A stretch of 64,000 bases of DNA. Source: Streptomyces sp. NRRL F-525 (GTDB lineage: Bacteria; Actinomycetota; Actinomycetes; Streptomycetales; Streptomycetaceae). The stretch spans positions 1-64,000 of the forward strand of contig NZ_JNXE01000035.1 in the NCBI RefSeq assembly GCF_000716605.1, read 5' to 3'. The translations under genes and the position numbers were made by a program. Below the pieces are notes generated by a model that was not told the origin of the DNA, made no database searches, and saw only the letters and a list, made by a program, of their open reading frames with translations. Shown here in pieces: positions 6,952 through 15,637 of this stretch (its first letter is position 1; each line of letters begins with the position of its first letter).

Positions 6952-9579
6952 TCACGGTGCGGATAGCCAAGCCGTTGCGGCCCTGACGACCCGCTGGCCG
7001 AGTGGCGTGAGTTTCATCGGGCGGCCTCGTTCGGCTCGTTCGAGCAGTGGGCCACCCAGCTCACGTGCCAGCCGGTTGAGTTGGTTGACGAGGGTGCTGT
7101 TGTGCAGGCCGAGTGTGCGGGCTGCCTCGTGCAGCGTGGGGTGGGTGGAGGCTGCGACAAAGCGCCTGAGGCGCTTCTCTGCGGCGGGGCTGTTCAGCGC
7201 GGGCTGCAGAAGTCGGGGTGCTTGGCGCGCCTGGGCTTGGGCGCGAAGGGCTTCACGGTGGCTGGCGCCTCCACGCTGACGGAGCGGGATGCCCGCGTTC
7301 TTAAGCCGTTTGGCGACGTTCGACCTCGTCATTCCAGTTTCAGCGGCGACGTCGTCGAGGGTGCGGCCGAGCTCGACGTATTGCTCGTGGAGCCATTCGC
7401 GGGTGAGTTCTTGGCGGTGCCGGTATTCCTTGGGTGTACGGATCGGGATCTCGTACTCGTCTGCGATGCCTCTGATCACGTCCGGTTTGACGCCGTGGAG
7501 AGCGCCAATGACCTCGAGGGACATGCGCTTGTTCAGGTAGAGGTCCGCGAACGCGGCCGGGCCCAGGGTGGCGCGGACCGGGTCGGACACCGGAGAAGGA
7601 CGTGAGGTGCCGGCCGATGGGTCGGGGGCTGGGTGCCGGTCGAGGATGCAGCGCACGACGTCGAGCGTGGTGCCGAGGTGACGTGCGGCATCAGTCGCCG
7701 TCATGCCGGATTCACGGATCAGTCGGTGCAGTGTCGCGATGTCGATCTCTGATGGGCTATGTCCGGGCAGGGTGAGGCCACGCAGGAGTTCGGCCGGTGG
7801 GTGCCAGGTCACCGGCTCACCGCTGACGCCGTGGCGCTGGAGGAACTCCTCGGCAACGTGGTCGAGGTGCGTGAGGAGGACCGGGGTCAGACGGCGGTAG
7901 CGCATCACGTGCTGCGACCGGGCGGAAGTGTTCGCAGGGGTGCAGGTGGACGGCGCCAACGCGGACGGCAGGCCGCTGATTCGGACGAATAGGAAGTTCC
8001 TGAAAAGCCGGGCCAGTGCACCGCTGCCCCGCTGCCTGCCGATCTCCCGTGCGATGTCGGTCCATTGTGCTTCTGGCAGCAGACCGGTGTAGTCGATGCT
8101 CCTGCGTCGTTCGTAGTCGATGGGTGACGGGTTGGCGTCGAGGTACTCCGCGATTCGCAGGAGCGCGGTCTGGATGTCCGGCCATTGCTGGTGATCGTGC
8201 AGGTGGGCGAGCATCCGAGACGCCATGAAGCCAGTTGTCCCCTTCCCGAGAAGTCCGGCGACGGCTGTGGCGGAGTGGAGGTTTCCGACGAGGCCGACGA
8301 AGCAGGACAGCGCCGGCCTGCTGATCCGGTGTTGGTGCTGCAGGGGCGGGACGAGGGGCAGAGCGAGTTCGGGCCAGAATGCGGTGGGCAGAGACCGGAA
8401 GCGCTCGCGGATCCGGCTCGGCGGTTGGGCGCCCGGGCGGGTGGCGATAGTGCGATGCCGGAGCTGTTCGACAGCGCGAAGGCGGGGACCAGCGGCCGCG
8501 AGCTGCACTGAGCGAAGGGTCTCGGTGGTGGCTTTCCCCCAGGGCCCCAGCGGTGGGCGTCCTTGCCAGTCCTGCGGACCAGCGCCGGTAGCGATGGTCC
8601 AGCGCAGAGCTGCACCGGCTTGCTGAATGTCCGGTTGGGTCAAGATCTCCGCGGCGAGCGTGACGCCGACTGCGGTGATCGCCGCGCTGTTCGGGGCGAG
8701 CATTCCTCGGCGTTTGAGGACCTTGGAGTCGGCGTAGGTGAGAAGGGTGTTCGCTTCCTCCGTGGTGAGGGGCAGGTCGGCAGGAAGGCGTTCGGCCAGT
8801 TGCGTGCGGGGGGCATGGACGAAGATCTGGCCGACGACAGCTCGCAGGTCCGCGAGTGCGCCGAGGCTGGGCTGTGGATGCTCTGCGTAGGGGCCGAAGT
8901 CAGCGGTTCCACTCTCGACCATCGCGTCCACGAGTCGTTGCGCGTGGAGCGCGGGATGGCCGTCCTCAAGCCTTGGGGCGACCTGCCGGGTCAGGTCGGC
9001 ATCGCAGCGTCCGGGCCGGGCATCGGCGTGGCCTTTCCGGAACGTGTTCGGACAGTGCCCAGGACGCGGGATCTCTCGGCTGGCGGCGGGACGTGCCCGT
9101 AGGGGACGGTGGCATTGCAGGCAGCGGTCGGCCAGCAGGCGGTTGTGCTTGATGCAGGCGAACGTCCAGCCCAGTCGCCAGTTCAACTGCCAACGGCCAC
9201 TCGATTCGACCAGGCAATCCGGGCAGAAGCGAGAGCCGGTGCTGTTGCCCCAACGCGTCGAAGCGGCGAGTTCCATGCGTGGCCCGAGGACCACGGCCTG
9301 CCCCTCGTAGTGGGCCATTGTCATGGTGTGCAAGGTGGCGGCGGGCACCCCGGTCGTCCGGGAGATCGCCGTTGCCTGCGCGGGAGCCAGGCGCCTGGTC
9401 AACGTCTCCGTCGACACCGTGTCTGCCGTCTGCTGTTCCGAGGTGTCGACTCCCAGGCCCGCGAGGACGTCGCCGACCTGGGTGTGAAGTCGGAATGCCA
9501 ACGCCTCAAGCCAGGAGTCCAGAGCCTCGCCGGGCAGGGGCTGCATCCGGATGGGGAATGTTCCCGGCACGTCTGTCAC
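6952..9579 (-). CDS. tniQ: TniQ/TnsD-like target selector with C-terminal LysR-type HTH
   Basis: An 875-residue protein whose GTG start overlaps the tnsC stop as GTGA. The N-terminus has the TniQ pattern MQPLPGEALDSWLEALAFRL (12-31) and a zinc finger with C119, C122, C142, H145, C153 and C156. TniQ proteins are usually about 300-600 residues; this one is much longer, like TnsD. The C-terminal third holds several helix-turn-helix units: one near 655-685, TLDDVAAETGMTRSNVAKRL (about 745-770), and a LysR-type winged helix in the last 75 residues (HEAARTLGLHNSTLVNQL, then MKLTPLGQRVV). It is the likely DNA reader that guides insertion next to the ompA-like gene; that role is inferred from family and position. 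Confidence 0.85.
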   Translation of the reverse strand: MTDVPGTFPIRMQPLPGEALDSWLEALAFRLHTQVGDVLAGLGVDTSEQQTADTVSTETLTRRLAPAQATAISRTTGVPAATLHTMTMAHYEGQAVVLGPRMELAASTRWGNSTGSRFCPDCLVESSGRWQLNWRLGWTFACIKHNRLLADRCLQCHRPLRARPAASREIPRPGHCPNTFRKGHADARPGRCDADLTRQVAPRLEDGHPALHAQRLVDAMVESGTADFGPYAEHPQPSLGALADLRAVVGQIFVHAPRTQLAERLPADLPLTTEEANTLLTYADSKVLKRRGMLAPNSAAITAVGVTLAAEILTQPDIQQAGAALRWTIATGAGPQDWQGRPPLGPWGKATTETLRSVQLAAAGPRLRAVEQLRHRTIATRPGAQPPSRIRERFRSLPTAFWPELALPLVPPLQHQHRISRPALSCFVGLVGNLHSATAVAGLLGKGTTGFMASRMLAHLHDHQQWPDIQTALLRIAEYLDANPSPIDYERRRSIDYTGLLPEAQWTDIAREIGRQRGSGALARLFRNFLFVRISGLPSALAPSTCTPANTSARSQHVMRYRRLTPVLLTHLDHVAEEFLQRHGVSGEPVTWHPPAELLRGLTLPGHSPSEIDIATLHRLIRESGMTATDAARHLGTTLDVVRCILDRHPAPDPSAGTSRPSPVSDPVRATLGPAAFADLYLNKRMSLEVIGALHGVKPDVIRGIADEYEIPIRTPKEYRHRQELTREWLHEQYVELGRTLDDVAAETGMTRSNVAKRLKNAGIPLRQRGGASHREALRAQAQARQAPRLLQPALNSPAAEKRLRRFVAASTHPTLHEAARTLGLHNSTLVNQLNRLARELGGPLLERAERGRPMKLTPLGQRVVRAATAWLSAP

Positions 9580-10691
9580 GAGGCTTTTCGGGAGCGAGGG
9601 CGGCTGGTCAGCCGGCGGGCTTCCAGCGCCGCTTCGAGTTCGCGGCGGGCGTTCTCGGACGCCTCGTCGTTCTTCACACGGTCGAGCAACTCCTTGTCCA
9701 GGCACTCACTGCCGCTGCGGATGGCCCGCTGGCAGCCGCGGATGATCAGCGTCATGAGGGAGCCGATGTGGCCGGTGCTGCGGAAGAAGAGGTAGTCGGA
9801 CAGGTCGTGCGCGAGCATCCCGGGGTGCTTGTCAGCCAGGACGATGCGCTGTTCCAGCGCCAGGAGCATCTGGTTCCACTCCCGTCGCCCCATCTCGTTC
9901 GTGATCGTGAAGGGCCGCATGTCCAGTCGGGTCGTGCGACGTCCGGTCTGAGCCAGCGCGGTGTCCCCCGCTGCGGATCCCTCGCTGAACAGACCCTTGT
10001 CGGCCAGTCCGACCCCGACCATCAGCAGGGTCACGGGGAACTCGTTGGCGATCCACTTCAGATGGTTGCTGACCTCGATGCCGCTCGTTCTGCCCCACTT
10101 GAGGAAGTGCAGGTCATCGAGGGCGAGCACCCGGACCTCGCAGGACAGCATGCAGTCCAGAGCCCGCCGACCGAGTTGGATAGTGGTGCCTCGGGACCGT
10201 CCGGGATGCTCGAAGAACTCCAGCATGGCCCGGTTCAGGTCCTTCATGCCGGTGTTGCCGGTCAGTCCGACCCGGCAGACCGGCCACCGCTCGTGGCCCT
10301 GCTCGGTGAACTCGCCTCTCTCGGCAATCTCTCTGCGGTGGAACTCGCGCAGGAAGGCCAGGACCGACGTGGTCTTGCCCAGCCCGGGAAAGGCGTCGAC
10401 GGCCACCGCCCCCTTGGCCTTGTCGCCGTCCTGCAAGTTGCTGTCGGTGATGTCCCACAGGTCCTCGTGCAGTTCGACCATCTGCGGGGTCTTGATCGGC
10501 CCTAGGTTGGCATGCCATTCCCGTCGCGACCGGTCGTACTCGGCCCGCGCCTGCGCGCCGAGCTCCTTGAGTTGCTTCCGGGTCAGCGCCTCGGGCTGCT
10601 GTCGCCGGGGCGCGTCGGCGAACGCCTTGAAGTCTTCCTTCTTCGACAGAGCCAAGTTGCCCAGGTTCGACAATGCGGCAACAGGGCTCAC
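9576..10691 (-). CDS. tnsC: TnsC-like AAA+ ATPase
   Basis: 371 residues from a GTG that overlaps the tnsB stop (GTGA). The P-loop region is VDAFPGLGKTT (98-108), with A at position 100 where the Walker A consensus has its first Gly. Walker B is VLALDDLHF (188-196). In Tn7-type systems this ATPase assembles on target DNA, communicates with TniQ/TnsD and activates TnsAB. The size fits TnsC/TniB proteins of actinobacterial elements. It is the third gene of the four-gene operon, with coupled translation on both sides, implying balanced synthesis of the complex. Identification by motif and context is firm; the effect of the Ala substitution is unknown. Confidence 0.9.
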   Translation of the reverse strand: MSPVAALSNLGNLALSKKEDFKAFADAPRRQQPEALTRKQLKELGAQARAEYDRSRREWHANLGPIKTPQMVELHEDLWDITDSNLQDGDKAKGAVAVDAFPGLGKTTSVLAFLREFHRREIAERGEFTEQGHERWPVCRVGLTGNTGMKDLNRAMLEFFEHPGRSRGTTIQLGRRALDCMLSCEVRVLALDDLHFLKWGRTSGIEVSNHLKWIANEFPVTLLMVGVGLADKGLFSEGSAAGDTALAQTGRRTTRLDMRPFTITNEMGRREWNQMLLALEQRIVLADKHPGMLAHDLSDYLFFRSTGHIGSLMTLIIRGCQRAIRSGSECLDKELLDRVKNDEASENARRELEAALEARRLTSRPRSRKAS

Positions 10692-12838
10692 ACGTCCTCC
10701 AGGGCATCGGCGTAGAAGTCGTCCTCGTCGGTGAGGTCTTCCAGATCGGCGTCGTCGTCATCGCCGCCTTCGGCCACGGCCTCCGGTTCCGGCTCCGCTG
10801 CGACTGGCTCCGACGGCCCCGCCTCCTGGCCCAGTGCCTTGCGTACGGAGGGCAGTGAGACGACCCGTTCCGCCTCGCCATCGGTCTCCGGCAGCTCGAT
10901 GCCGGCCTGTTCGCGCGACAGCCGCAGCGCCATTCGCCGCTCGGCGATTGAGGTTCCCAGGCCGAGGTTCCAGCGCTCCAAGAGATCGGCGACGGCCAGC
11001 CGGTCGTCGGGGTAGCGGTACTTCGCCGCCGCCAGTTTCCGGGCGAACGCCAGCGCGTCCTCGCTCAGCGGCATGTCGGCCGACGGCGCGTGCTCCCAGA
11101 TCAATGGGTGCCAGCGGCGATCGGCCGGATCACGGAAGTAGATCCGAGTGATGTCGTCGGGGTCGACCTGGAAGGGCCAACTGCCCTCGGCAGGGCCCCG
11201 ATGTGGGCTCTTGGCATTGCGGTAGGGATTGAGCGCGGGCCCGTTGTACCGGCGGCGGCCGATCTCGACGCCGTAATGCTGGATCGTGCGCCACTCGGTC
11301 CGCAGGAACTCGAAGGCCAGGTCACGATCCCGGGGCACCTCGATGTAACCGGCCCTGGCCATGCCGTGCTCGAACATCGCGGCAGGTGAAAGCCGTAGTC
11401 CCGGCACTCCGGGATCGACCAGCCCCGCATGCGTCCGGCAGTGGTACACCGTCGCGGTCCACTCCCGGACGATCTCCTCCAGCTCGTCGAGGAAGAAGAA
11501 CGCGTCGTCCTCCGGGCTCTCGCCCCGCGAGTGGATGTCCGGGCCCTTGTAGCCCGGCAGGGCCTGCAGCAGCCCCTCCCGCAGAGTCCGGAAATACCGC
11601 TCCACGGGCCCCTTGTCCCGGCCCGTCCGCAGCCTCGCAGGCTGTACCGACATCCCCAACCGGCGGCAGACACTGGTGAGATGCTCCGAGACATAGACCT
11701 TGCCGTGGTCGACCACCAGCGTCTCCGGCACCAGCGGCGGCGAGGCGAAGCCCGGCCCCTCGACCGCCTCGACATCCACCAGGACCGTCCGGGGAATGCC
11801 GTGCTCGGGCCAGACTGCGTGCCGCGGCCAGTCACGCCCCGCCGGACGGGGGCGGAACGACTGATAGAGCACCGCACTGATATCGACCGCCTTCGTCGAG
11901 ACCGGCGTGATCCGAATCCCGGTGATACAGCGGGTGTACCAATCCATTCCGACCGAAAGTTCAGCCTGCAGCCACTGCAGCGTCAGCGGATCGAAGGCGA
12001 ACACATCCAGGCGCGTGGAGTCCATCACCAGGTACTCGCCCGGCCGTGTCGGCCGCAGCTTCCCGTAGACCCCGTCCGGACGATCCGCGATGTCCCGGTT
12101 CCGCTTCGTGCTCAGCCGGAACAGCGGATGCTGCCGCTCCAGATCCTCAAGCAACCGAAACGCCGTCGCACGGCTCGGCAGCTTCACCACATCCGGCCCG
12201 AACCGTGCGATCACCCGGGCCCGCGTCCGCTCGATCACCATCGTCCGCGACGGCTTCGACTCCCCGGTGTGCTCGACCATCACCTCCAAAGCGGTCTCCA
12301 CCCACCGCTCGTCCACCTTCGTCGGCGACCTGCGGGCCAGCCCCTTCTTCGCCACCAGACCGGCCTCACCATGGCTACGGAAGTCAGCGACCCACTGCTT
12401 CACCGTGCGAAGAGACACCCCCAGCTCGGCCGCCTTGGCCGCGTACCGGGATTCCCGGGACAGATCCGGGGAGTACTCCTGGCGGGGCTCGCCCTCCCGC
12501 GCCAACTCCGAACTTCCCGACCGGAAGCCGGTGATGACCTCTCGCACATGTTCGGACCGCTCCAGAAGCTTCGCCCGCTCCGCCGTCCCCAGCTGCCCTA
12601 GCACCACAGACGCGATCTCTGCGTCGTCATCGGCCGACGGCCCCGGCACATCAGGGATGACGGCCGCCCGGTCGGAGAACAGCAGCTCCGCGAGTGACAG
12701 TCGCAGCAGCCGCCCCCGGCCATCCTTCAGGACTACTTCATTACCTGCCGTGGTCGCAGCCATCTGCACCACCTCGACGGTCTCTCCGTCGTAGCGAAAC
12801 CGCGTCCCGATCCCGACCCTTGCTCCAGCACCGCTCAT
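10688..12838 (-). CDS. tnsB: TnsB-like DDE transposase
   Basis: 716 residues from ATG at 12838, which overlaps the tnsA stop as ATGA; an in-frame ATG 15 bp earlier is less likely. After a small beta domain (10-60) there is a helix-turn-helix (AAELGVSLRTVKQWVADFRS, about 136-155), a second DNA-binding region, and an RNase-H-fold integrase core. The catalytic triad is D273 (VMDSTRLD), D377 (VVDHGKVY) and E413 (GPVERYF), a classic D-D-35-E spacing. A Mu-type C-terminal beta domain follows (about 540-620) and an acidic Asp/Glu tail. It should cut the 3-prime ends and join them to target DNA. All active-site residues are intact, so the enzyme may be functional. Confidence 0.92.
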   Translation of the reverse strand: MSGAGARVGIGTRFRYDGETVEVVQMAATTAGNEVVLKDGRGRLLRLSLAELLFSDRAAVIPDVPGPSADDDAEIASVVLGQLGTAERAKLLERSEHVREVITGFRSGSSELAREGEPRQEYSPDLSRESRYAAKAAELGVSLRTVKQWVADFRSHGEAGLVAKKGLARRSPTKVDERWVETALEVMVEHTGESKPSRTMVIERTRARVIARFGPDVVKLPSRATAFRLLEDLERQHPLFRLSTKRNRDIADRPDGVYGKLRPTRPGEYLVMDSTRLDVFAFDPLTLQWLQAELSVGMDWYTRCITGIRITPVSTKAVDISAVLYQSFRPRPAGRDWPRHAVWPEHGIPRTVLVDVEAVEGPGFASPPLVPETLVVDHGKVYVSEHLTSVCRRLGMSVQPARLRTGRDKGPVERYFRTLREGLLQALPGYKGPDIHSRGESPEDDAFFFLDELEEIVREWTATVYHCRTHAGLVDPGVPGLRLSPAAMFEHGMARAGYIEVPRDRDLAFEFLRTEWRTIQHYGVEIGRRRYNGPALNPYRNAKSPHRGPAEGSWPFQVDPDDITRIYFRDPADRRWHPLIWEHAPSADMPLSEDALAFARKLAAAKYRYPDDRLAVADLLERWNLGLGTSIAERRMALRLSREQAGIELPETDGEAERVVSLPSVRKALGQEAGPSEPVAAEPEPEAVAEGGDDDDADLEDLTDEDDFYADALEDV

Positions 12839-13554
12839 GCCGGCCTCCGGCACACCCGGGACGGGTCGAGTGGTCGATCGAGGTCCACGAGGAGCTCACG
12901 GGCCCAGAGCAAATGGTGCACAGCAGCGCGCACTTGCGGCTCGGCGTATCCCGGAACCTGGCTCGCGATCTGCCCCAACCGAGCACCATCGAGATCGGCG
13001 CCACGAAGCTCGTCCAGGAGATCGGTGTCGAACAGCCAGGACCGGCGATAGCCGGCCAGAAAGCGGATGTTCTCCAACTCCGCCGGTGACGGCTCGCTCC
13101 AGACCTCGTACTGCCATCCGCGCGACTCCACCGCCCTGCGGGTCCAGTCGAAGGTGAAGGCCACTTCGGGCTTGGACACCCGGTACAGCGGTTTGACGTC
13201 CACCACCACGAGCCCTTGCCCGGTGATCAGCAAGTAGTCCGGGATGTGCTTGCAAACCTTCCCCTCCAGTGCCGCCTTCAGCAGGAACGGCTGGGCCACG
13301 ATGTGGCGTACAGAAGGATCGAAATCGGCGAAGAGCAGACGTGCCAACTCCAGCCGTGACTCGTAGATCACGTGGTCGCTCGTCGTCGCCGACCAGTAGA
13401 TACCCGAGTAGTGCCTCTGGCCCTTGAACCAGCGAAACGTTCGCCATGGCACCGCCGATGCCAAGAGCTCGACAGACGCCTCGCTCCAGGGCCGGTCCTC
13501 CATCACCGCACGCCCCTCGGGCCGGACGCTCACAGACGCAGCAAATTCCCCCAC
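12835..13554 (-). CDS. tnsA: TnsA-like endonuclease
   Basis: 239 residues from GTG at 13554, which has GGGGGTG just upstream; ATG at 13503 is an alternative. The PD-(D/E)xK nuclease core is visible: YESRLELARLLF (64-75, acidic residues E65/E69), IPDYLLI (D106) and VVVDVKP (D119, K121). TnsA cuts the 5-prime ends so the element leaves by cut-and-paste with TnsB. The C-terminal half is a helical domain expected to contact TnsC. It is the first gene of the operon, nearest the right end, as in Tn7. Residues needed for catalysis are present. Confidence 0.85.
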   Translation of the reverse strand: MGEFAASVSVRPEGRAVMEDRPWSEASVELLASAVPWRTFRWFKGQRHYSGIYWSATTSDHVIYESRLELARLLFADFDPSVRHIVAQPFLLKAALEGKVCKHIPDYLLITGQGLVVVDVKPLYRVSKPEVAFTFDWTRRAVESRGWQYEVWSEPSPAELENIRFLAGYRRSWLFDTDLLDELRGADLDGARLGQIASQVPGYAEPQVRAAVHHLLWARELLVDLDRPLDPSRVCRRPA

Positions 13555-13675
13555 CGCACACCCCCAGCCGCACATCAACTTCCTATGCAGCAAAGGTTCC
13601 AGCGCGGCGAACGCAAGCGGGGTGGATCACCGCTCTCGCCACCCGAATAGGTGACGCTCCGACCTGCGAGTCTCA

Positions 13676-13745
13676 CGGCGGCGGCATAAATGCCGCCGCC
13701 GTGCAGAACTCGCTGAGATTATGCAGCGAGTTTTGAGACCCTACA
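13676..13745 (-). repeat. Right end of the Tn7-like element with two hairpins
   Basis: Read inward from 13745 it begins TGTAGGGTCTC. It contains a 9-bp inverted repeat (AACTCGCTG at 13707-13715 with CAGCGAGTT at 13724-13732) and then a perfect 12-bp inverted repeat with a 2-bp centre at 13676-13701 (CGGCGGCGGCAT, AA, ATGCCGCCGCCG). The first probably reflects inverted TnsB sites. The second could be a terminator shielding tnsA from outside transcription, or part of the end structure. Confidence 0.65.
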
Positions 13746-13772
13746 ATGAGGACGGTCACGTGGGGACGTCCC

Positions 13773-14408
13773 TCAGCTCTCCGTCCGCGGGAACGTCACC
13801 TCGACCCTGCGGTTCTTCTTGCGGCCGGCCTCCGTGGAGTTGTCGGCGATCGGGTACTGCTCGCCGTAGCCGCGGACCTCGAAGGTGATGTTCGGGTTGT
13901 TCAAGTCCGAGTCCAGGACCGCCTGTACGGCATCGGCGCGCTGCTTGGAGAGGATGTCGCCGTGGGCGGACGAGCCGAGGTTGTCGGTGAAGCCGAAGAC
14001 GCGGACCGTCGACGCGTTCTGCTTCTTGATCTCCTCGGCGATCGCGTCGATACGGGACTTCGCCTCGGCGCTCAGCTTGGAGCTGTCCTTGCTGAAGAGG
14101 ACCTCGGCCTGGAGGGCGAAGGTCACGTCCGAGTTGGTGTCCTCACGGCGTTCCTCACCGCCCTGGTCCTCCACGACCGACTTGATGTCCAGGACCTTGG
14201 GGGCGGCGAGCGTTCCGCCCTCGGGGAGTTTCAGGTCCGGGTCGTTCGGGTCGACCTGCACCGGGGCGGAGGCGGAGGCCTCGGTGCCCGGCGGGACGCT
14301 CGGGCTCGGGGTGTCGTCGGCGTGCGCGGCCACCGCACCGACGATGTTCGCGGCGACCATGATCGTGGCGGCGGTCACGACCAGGGCGAGACGGGGAGTG
14401 GTGGTCAC
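13773..14408 (-). CDS. OmpA-family cell-wall-binding protein of the Tad locus
   Basis: 211 residues from GTG at 14408, eight bases before the previous stop. A signal peptide or anchor occupies about 5-30 (LALVVTAATIMVAANIVGAVAAHA), shown here as the segment ending AVAAHA. A Pro/Ser linker follows and then an OmpA C-terminal-like domain (about 85-208): VLFSKDSSKLSAEAKSRID, VRVFGFTDNLGS, LSKQRADAVQAVL and NRRVEVTF. Such domains bind peptidoglycan and could hold the pilus complex in the thick wall. It is the last gene of the Tad run. Its 3-prime end lies next to the Tn7-like right end and is the candidate recognition sequence for the transposon. Confidence 0.85.
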   Translation of the reverse strand: MTTTPRLALVVTAATIMVAANIVGAVAAHADDTPSPSVPPGTEASASAPVQVDPNDPDLKLPEGGTLAAPKVLDIKSVVEDQGGEERREDTNSDVTFALQAEVLFSKDSSKLSAEAKSRIDAIAEEIKKQNASTVRVFGFTDNLGSSAHGDILSKQRADAVQAVLDSDLNNPNITFEVRGYGEQYPIADNSTEAGRKKNRRVEVTFPRTES

Positions 14409-14415
14409 GGCCGCC

Positions 14416-14997
14416 TCATCCGGAGATCTTGATCGTGCCGACAGGGAACGTCGGTAGTTCGAAGGAGACTTCGGTGGTGGTCGAAGGGGGCGCCGGGAAC
14501 TGCATGAAGACGGCCACCGTGCCGCCCGCCTTGATCGTCGTGAGGCCTGTCGTGGTGAGCGGCCGGCCGTCCGTGTCCCGCAGCACGTAGTAGCGCTTCT
14601 TCCCCTTGGAGTCCACGAGGGTGGCCCCGCCGAGCGACGTACCATGCTGAAGGATCTCGGTCTCGTCGCCGCGCAGGGCCGACGGAATCACGAGCAACTT
14701 GTCACCGTCGTTCTTCAGGACCCCGTTCACGGTGACGAACCCGCCCGAGTCCCTGTCGGCGGAGGTGATCTGGAGGAGCAGTCCGTCGGTCCCTCTGAGT
14801 TCGGCCAGAGGCGTCTCCGACTGCCCCTCCTGAGCGCTCGGATCGGATCCGCTGCTCTTGGAGGCCGAGGCCGTGGTGTCCGGCTTCTTGTTGTCGTCGC
14901 CGCCACTCCCGCAGCCGGCCACGCCGAGGGCCAGACCGGCCGCGACAGCCAGGGCGACCGTCCCCCTGCGGGCCGTCGAAGTGAACCGAATGCTCAT
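14416..14997 (-). CDS. Secreted lipoprotein of the Tad locus
   Basis: 193 residues with an Arg-containing signal peptide and a lipobox (LGVAGC, Cys at about 29), followed by a Gly/Asp/Ser-rich linker and a beta-rich domain (about 65-193) with LLLQITSADRDSGGFVTVNG and DTDGRPLTTTGLTTIKAGG. It should sit on the outer face of the membrane. The beta domain resembles immunoglobulin-like accessory domains but I cannot name a family. It is followed after eight bases by the OmpA-like gene and preceded by the TadG-like gene, so it belongs to the pilus operon and may bridge pilus and wall. Confidence 0.8.
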   Translation of the reverse strand: MSIRFTSTARRGTVALAVAAGLALGVAGCGSGGDDNKKPDTTASASKSSGSDPSAQEGQSETPLAELRGTDGLLLQITSADRDSGGFVTVNGVLKNDGDKLLVIPSALRGDETEILQHGTSLGGATLVDSKGKKRYYVLRDTDGRPLTTTGLTTIKAGGTVAVFMQFPAPPSTTTEVSFELPTFPVGTIKISG

Positions 14998-15031
14998 GAC
15001 TCTGCTTCCCTCATCACTCGTCGTTCGCTTG

Positions 15032-15637
15032 TCAGTCAGCCAGGTGGACGTCGAAGAGGTCCTCGGGTCCCGGTAGATCGGTGAGGTGGAGCGGATCCAG
15101 GTTCCAGTCGATGCCGTCCTTGCAGGTGAGCTTCGGCAGCACGTCGTCCCCAGCGTCCGCGCCGAGGGGTGTGAACGTGCAGCGCGGCTCGATCACGGCG
15201 GTGGCATGGGCTGTCGAGTGCTGGTCCTCCGTGCCGGGCACGATCGAGTCTCCGACCGGCTTGTCCGTCTCGACGGTGACCGTGTACTGCAGGGGGACCC
15301 CCGTCGGCGGCGCGCAATCGGTCACGTGGGCTTCGTTCTGCCCCGCGAGCTGCCCGGCGCGCCCACATCCGTCGACGAGTCCCGGCACGTTGCCGTCGAA
15401 GATGTCCTGCCACTTGGTCGGATCGAGTACGTCCTCCACCCACTGGCCCGCGAGTTGGTCCCGGGTCTCCTGGGCCGCCGCGAGCGCCGCCGCGTCGGCG
15501 GCCGTCTGGGCGCCGCTCCGGTTCACCGCGGCCTGGCCGACCGCGACGTAGGCGAACGCGAGGAAGAGCAGACCCGCCACCACCGTGATGTAGATGGGGA
15601 AGGCCTGCCCTGCGTCGCTGTACCTACGGGGCGGCAT
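15032..15637 (-). CDS. TadG-like pilus protein
   Basis: 201 residues from ATG at 15637, sharing one base with the Flp stop (TGATG). The N-terminus has YSDAGQAFPIYITVVAGLLF (6-25), a class III-type motif with a hydrophobic helix, followed by SGAQTAADAAALAAAQETRD, the sequence typical of TadE/TadG-like pseudopilins. The remainder (about 70-201) is an extracellular domain with several cysteines (CGRAG, TDCAP, PRCTF, LTCKD), probably disulphide-linked. In Tad systems these minor pilins prime or cap the pilus. Strong context between Flp and the lipoprotein supports the call. Confidence 0.85.
   Translation of the reverse strand: MPPRRYSDAGQAFPIYITVVAGLLFLAFAYVAVGQAAVNRSGAQTAADAAALAAAQETRDQLAGQWVEDVLDPTKWQDIFDGNVPGLVDGCGRAGQLAGQNEAHVTDCAPPTGVPLQYTVTVETDKPVGDSIVPGTEDQHSTAHATAVIEPRCTFTPLGADAGDDVLPKLTCKDGIDWNLDPLHLTDLPGPEDLFDVHLAD

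Larger units (their letters stand above)
4806..13745 (-). mobile_element. Tn7-like transposon (tnsABC-tniQ plus cargo)
   Basis: An 8,940-bp element. Both tips, read inward, begin TGTAGG.TCTC and continue with CTC at positions 16-18 and CATAA at 23-27 (18 of the first 27 bases identical without gaps). The core genes tnsA, tnsB, tnsC and tniQ run leftward from the right end; four small cargo genes fill the left side, as in Tn7. The right tip lies 27 bp past the stop codon of the ompA-like gene. The five flanking bases differ on the two sides (AGTAC left, ATGAG right), so no target duplication remains. No CRISPR array or Cas gene is present, so targeting should be protein-guided. Confidence 0.85.

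Noticed and set aside
13676..13701. Perfect GC-rich palindrome as a terminator of the ompA-like gene
   Set aside because: It lies inside the transposon end, on the far side of its tip, so it belongs to the element, not to the host gene.
4806..13745. Possible CRISPR-associated transposon
   Set aside because: No repeat-spacer array or Cas gene is present in the element; the target selector is a long TniQ/TnsD-like protein.
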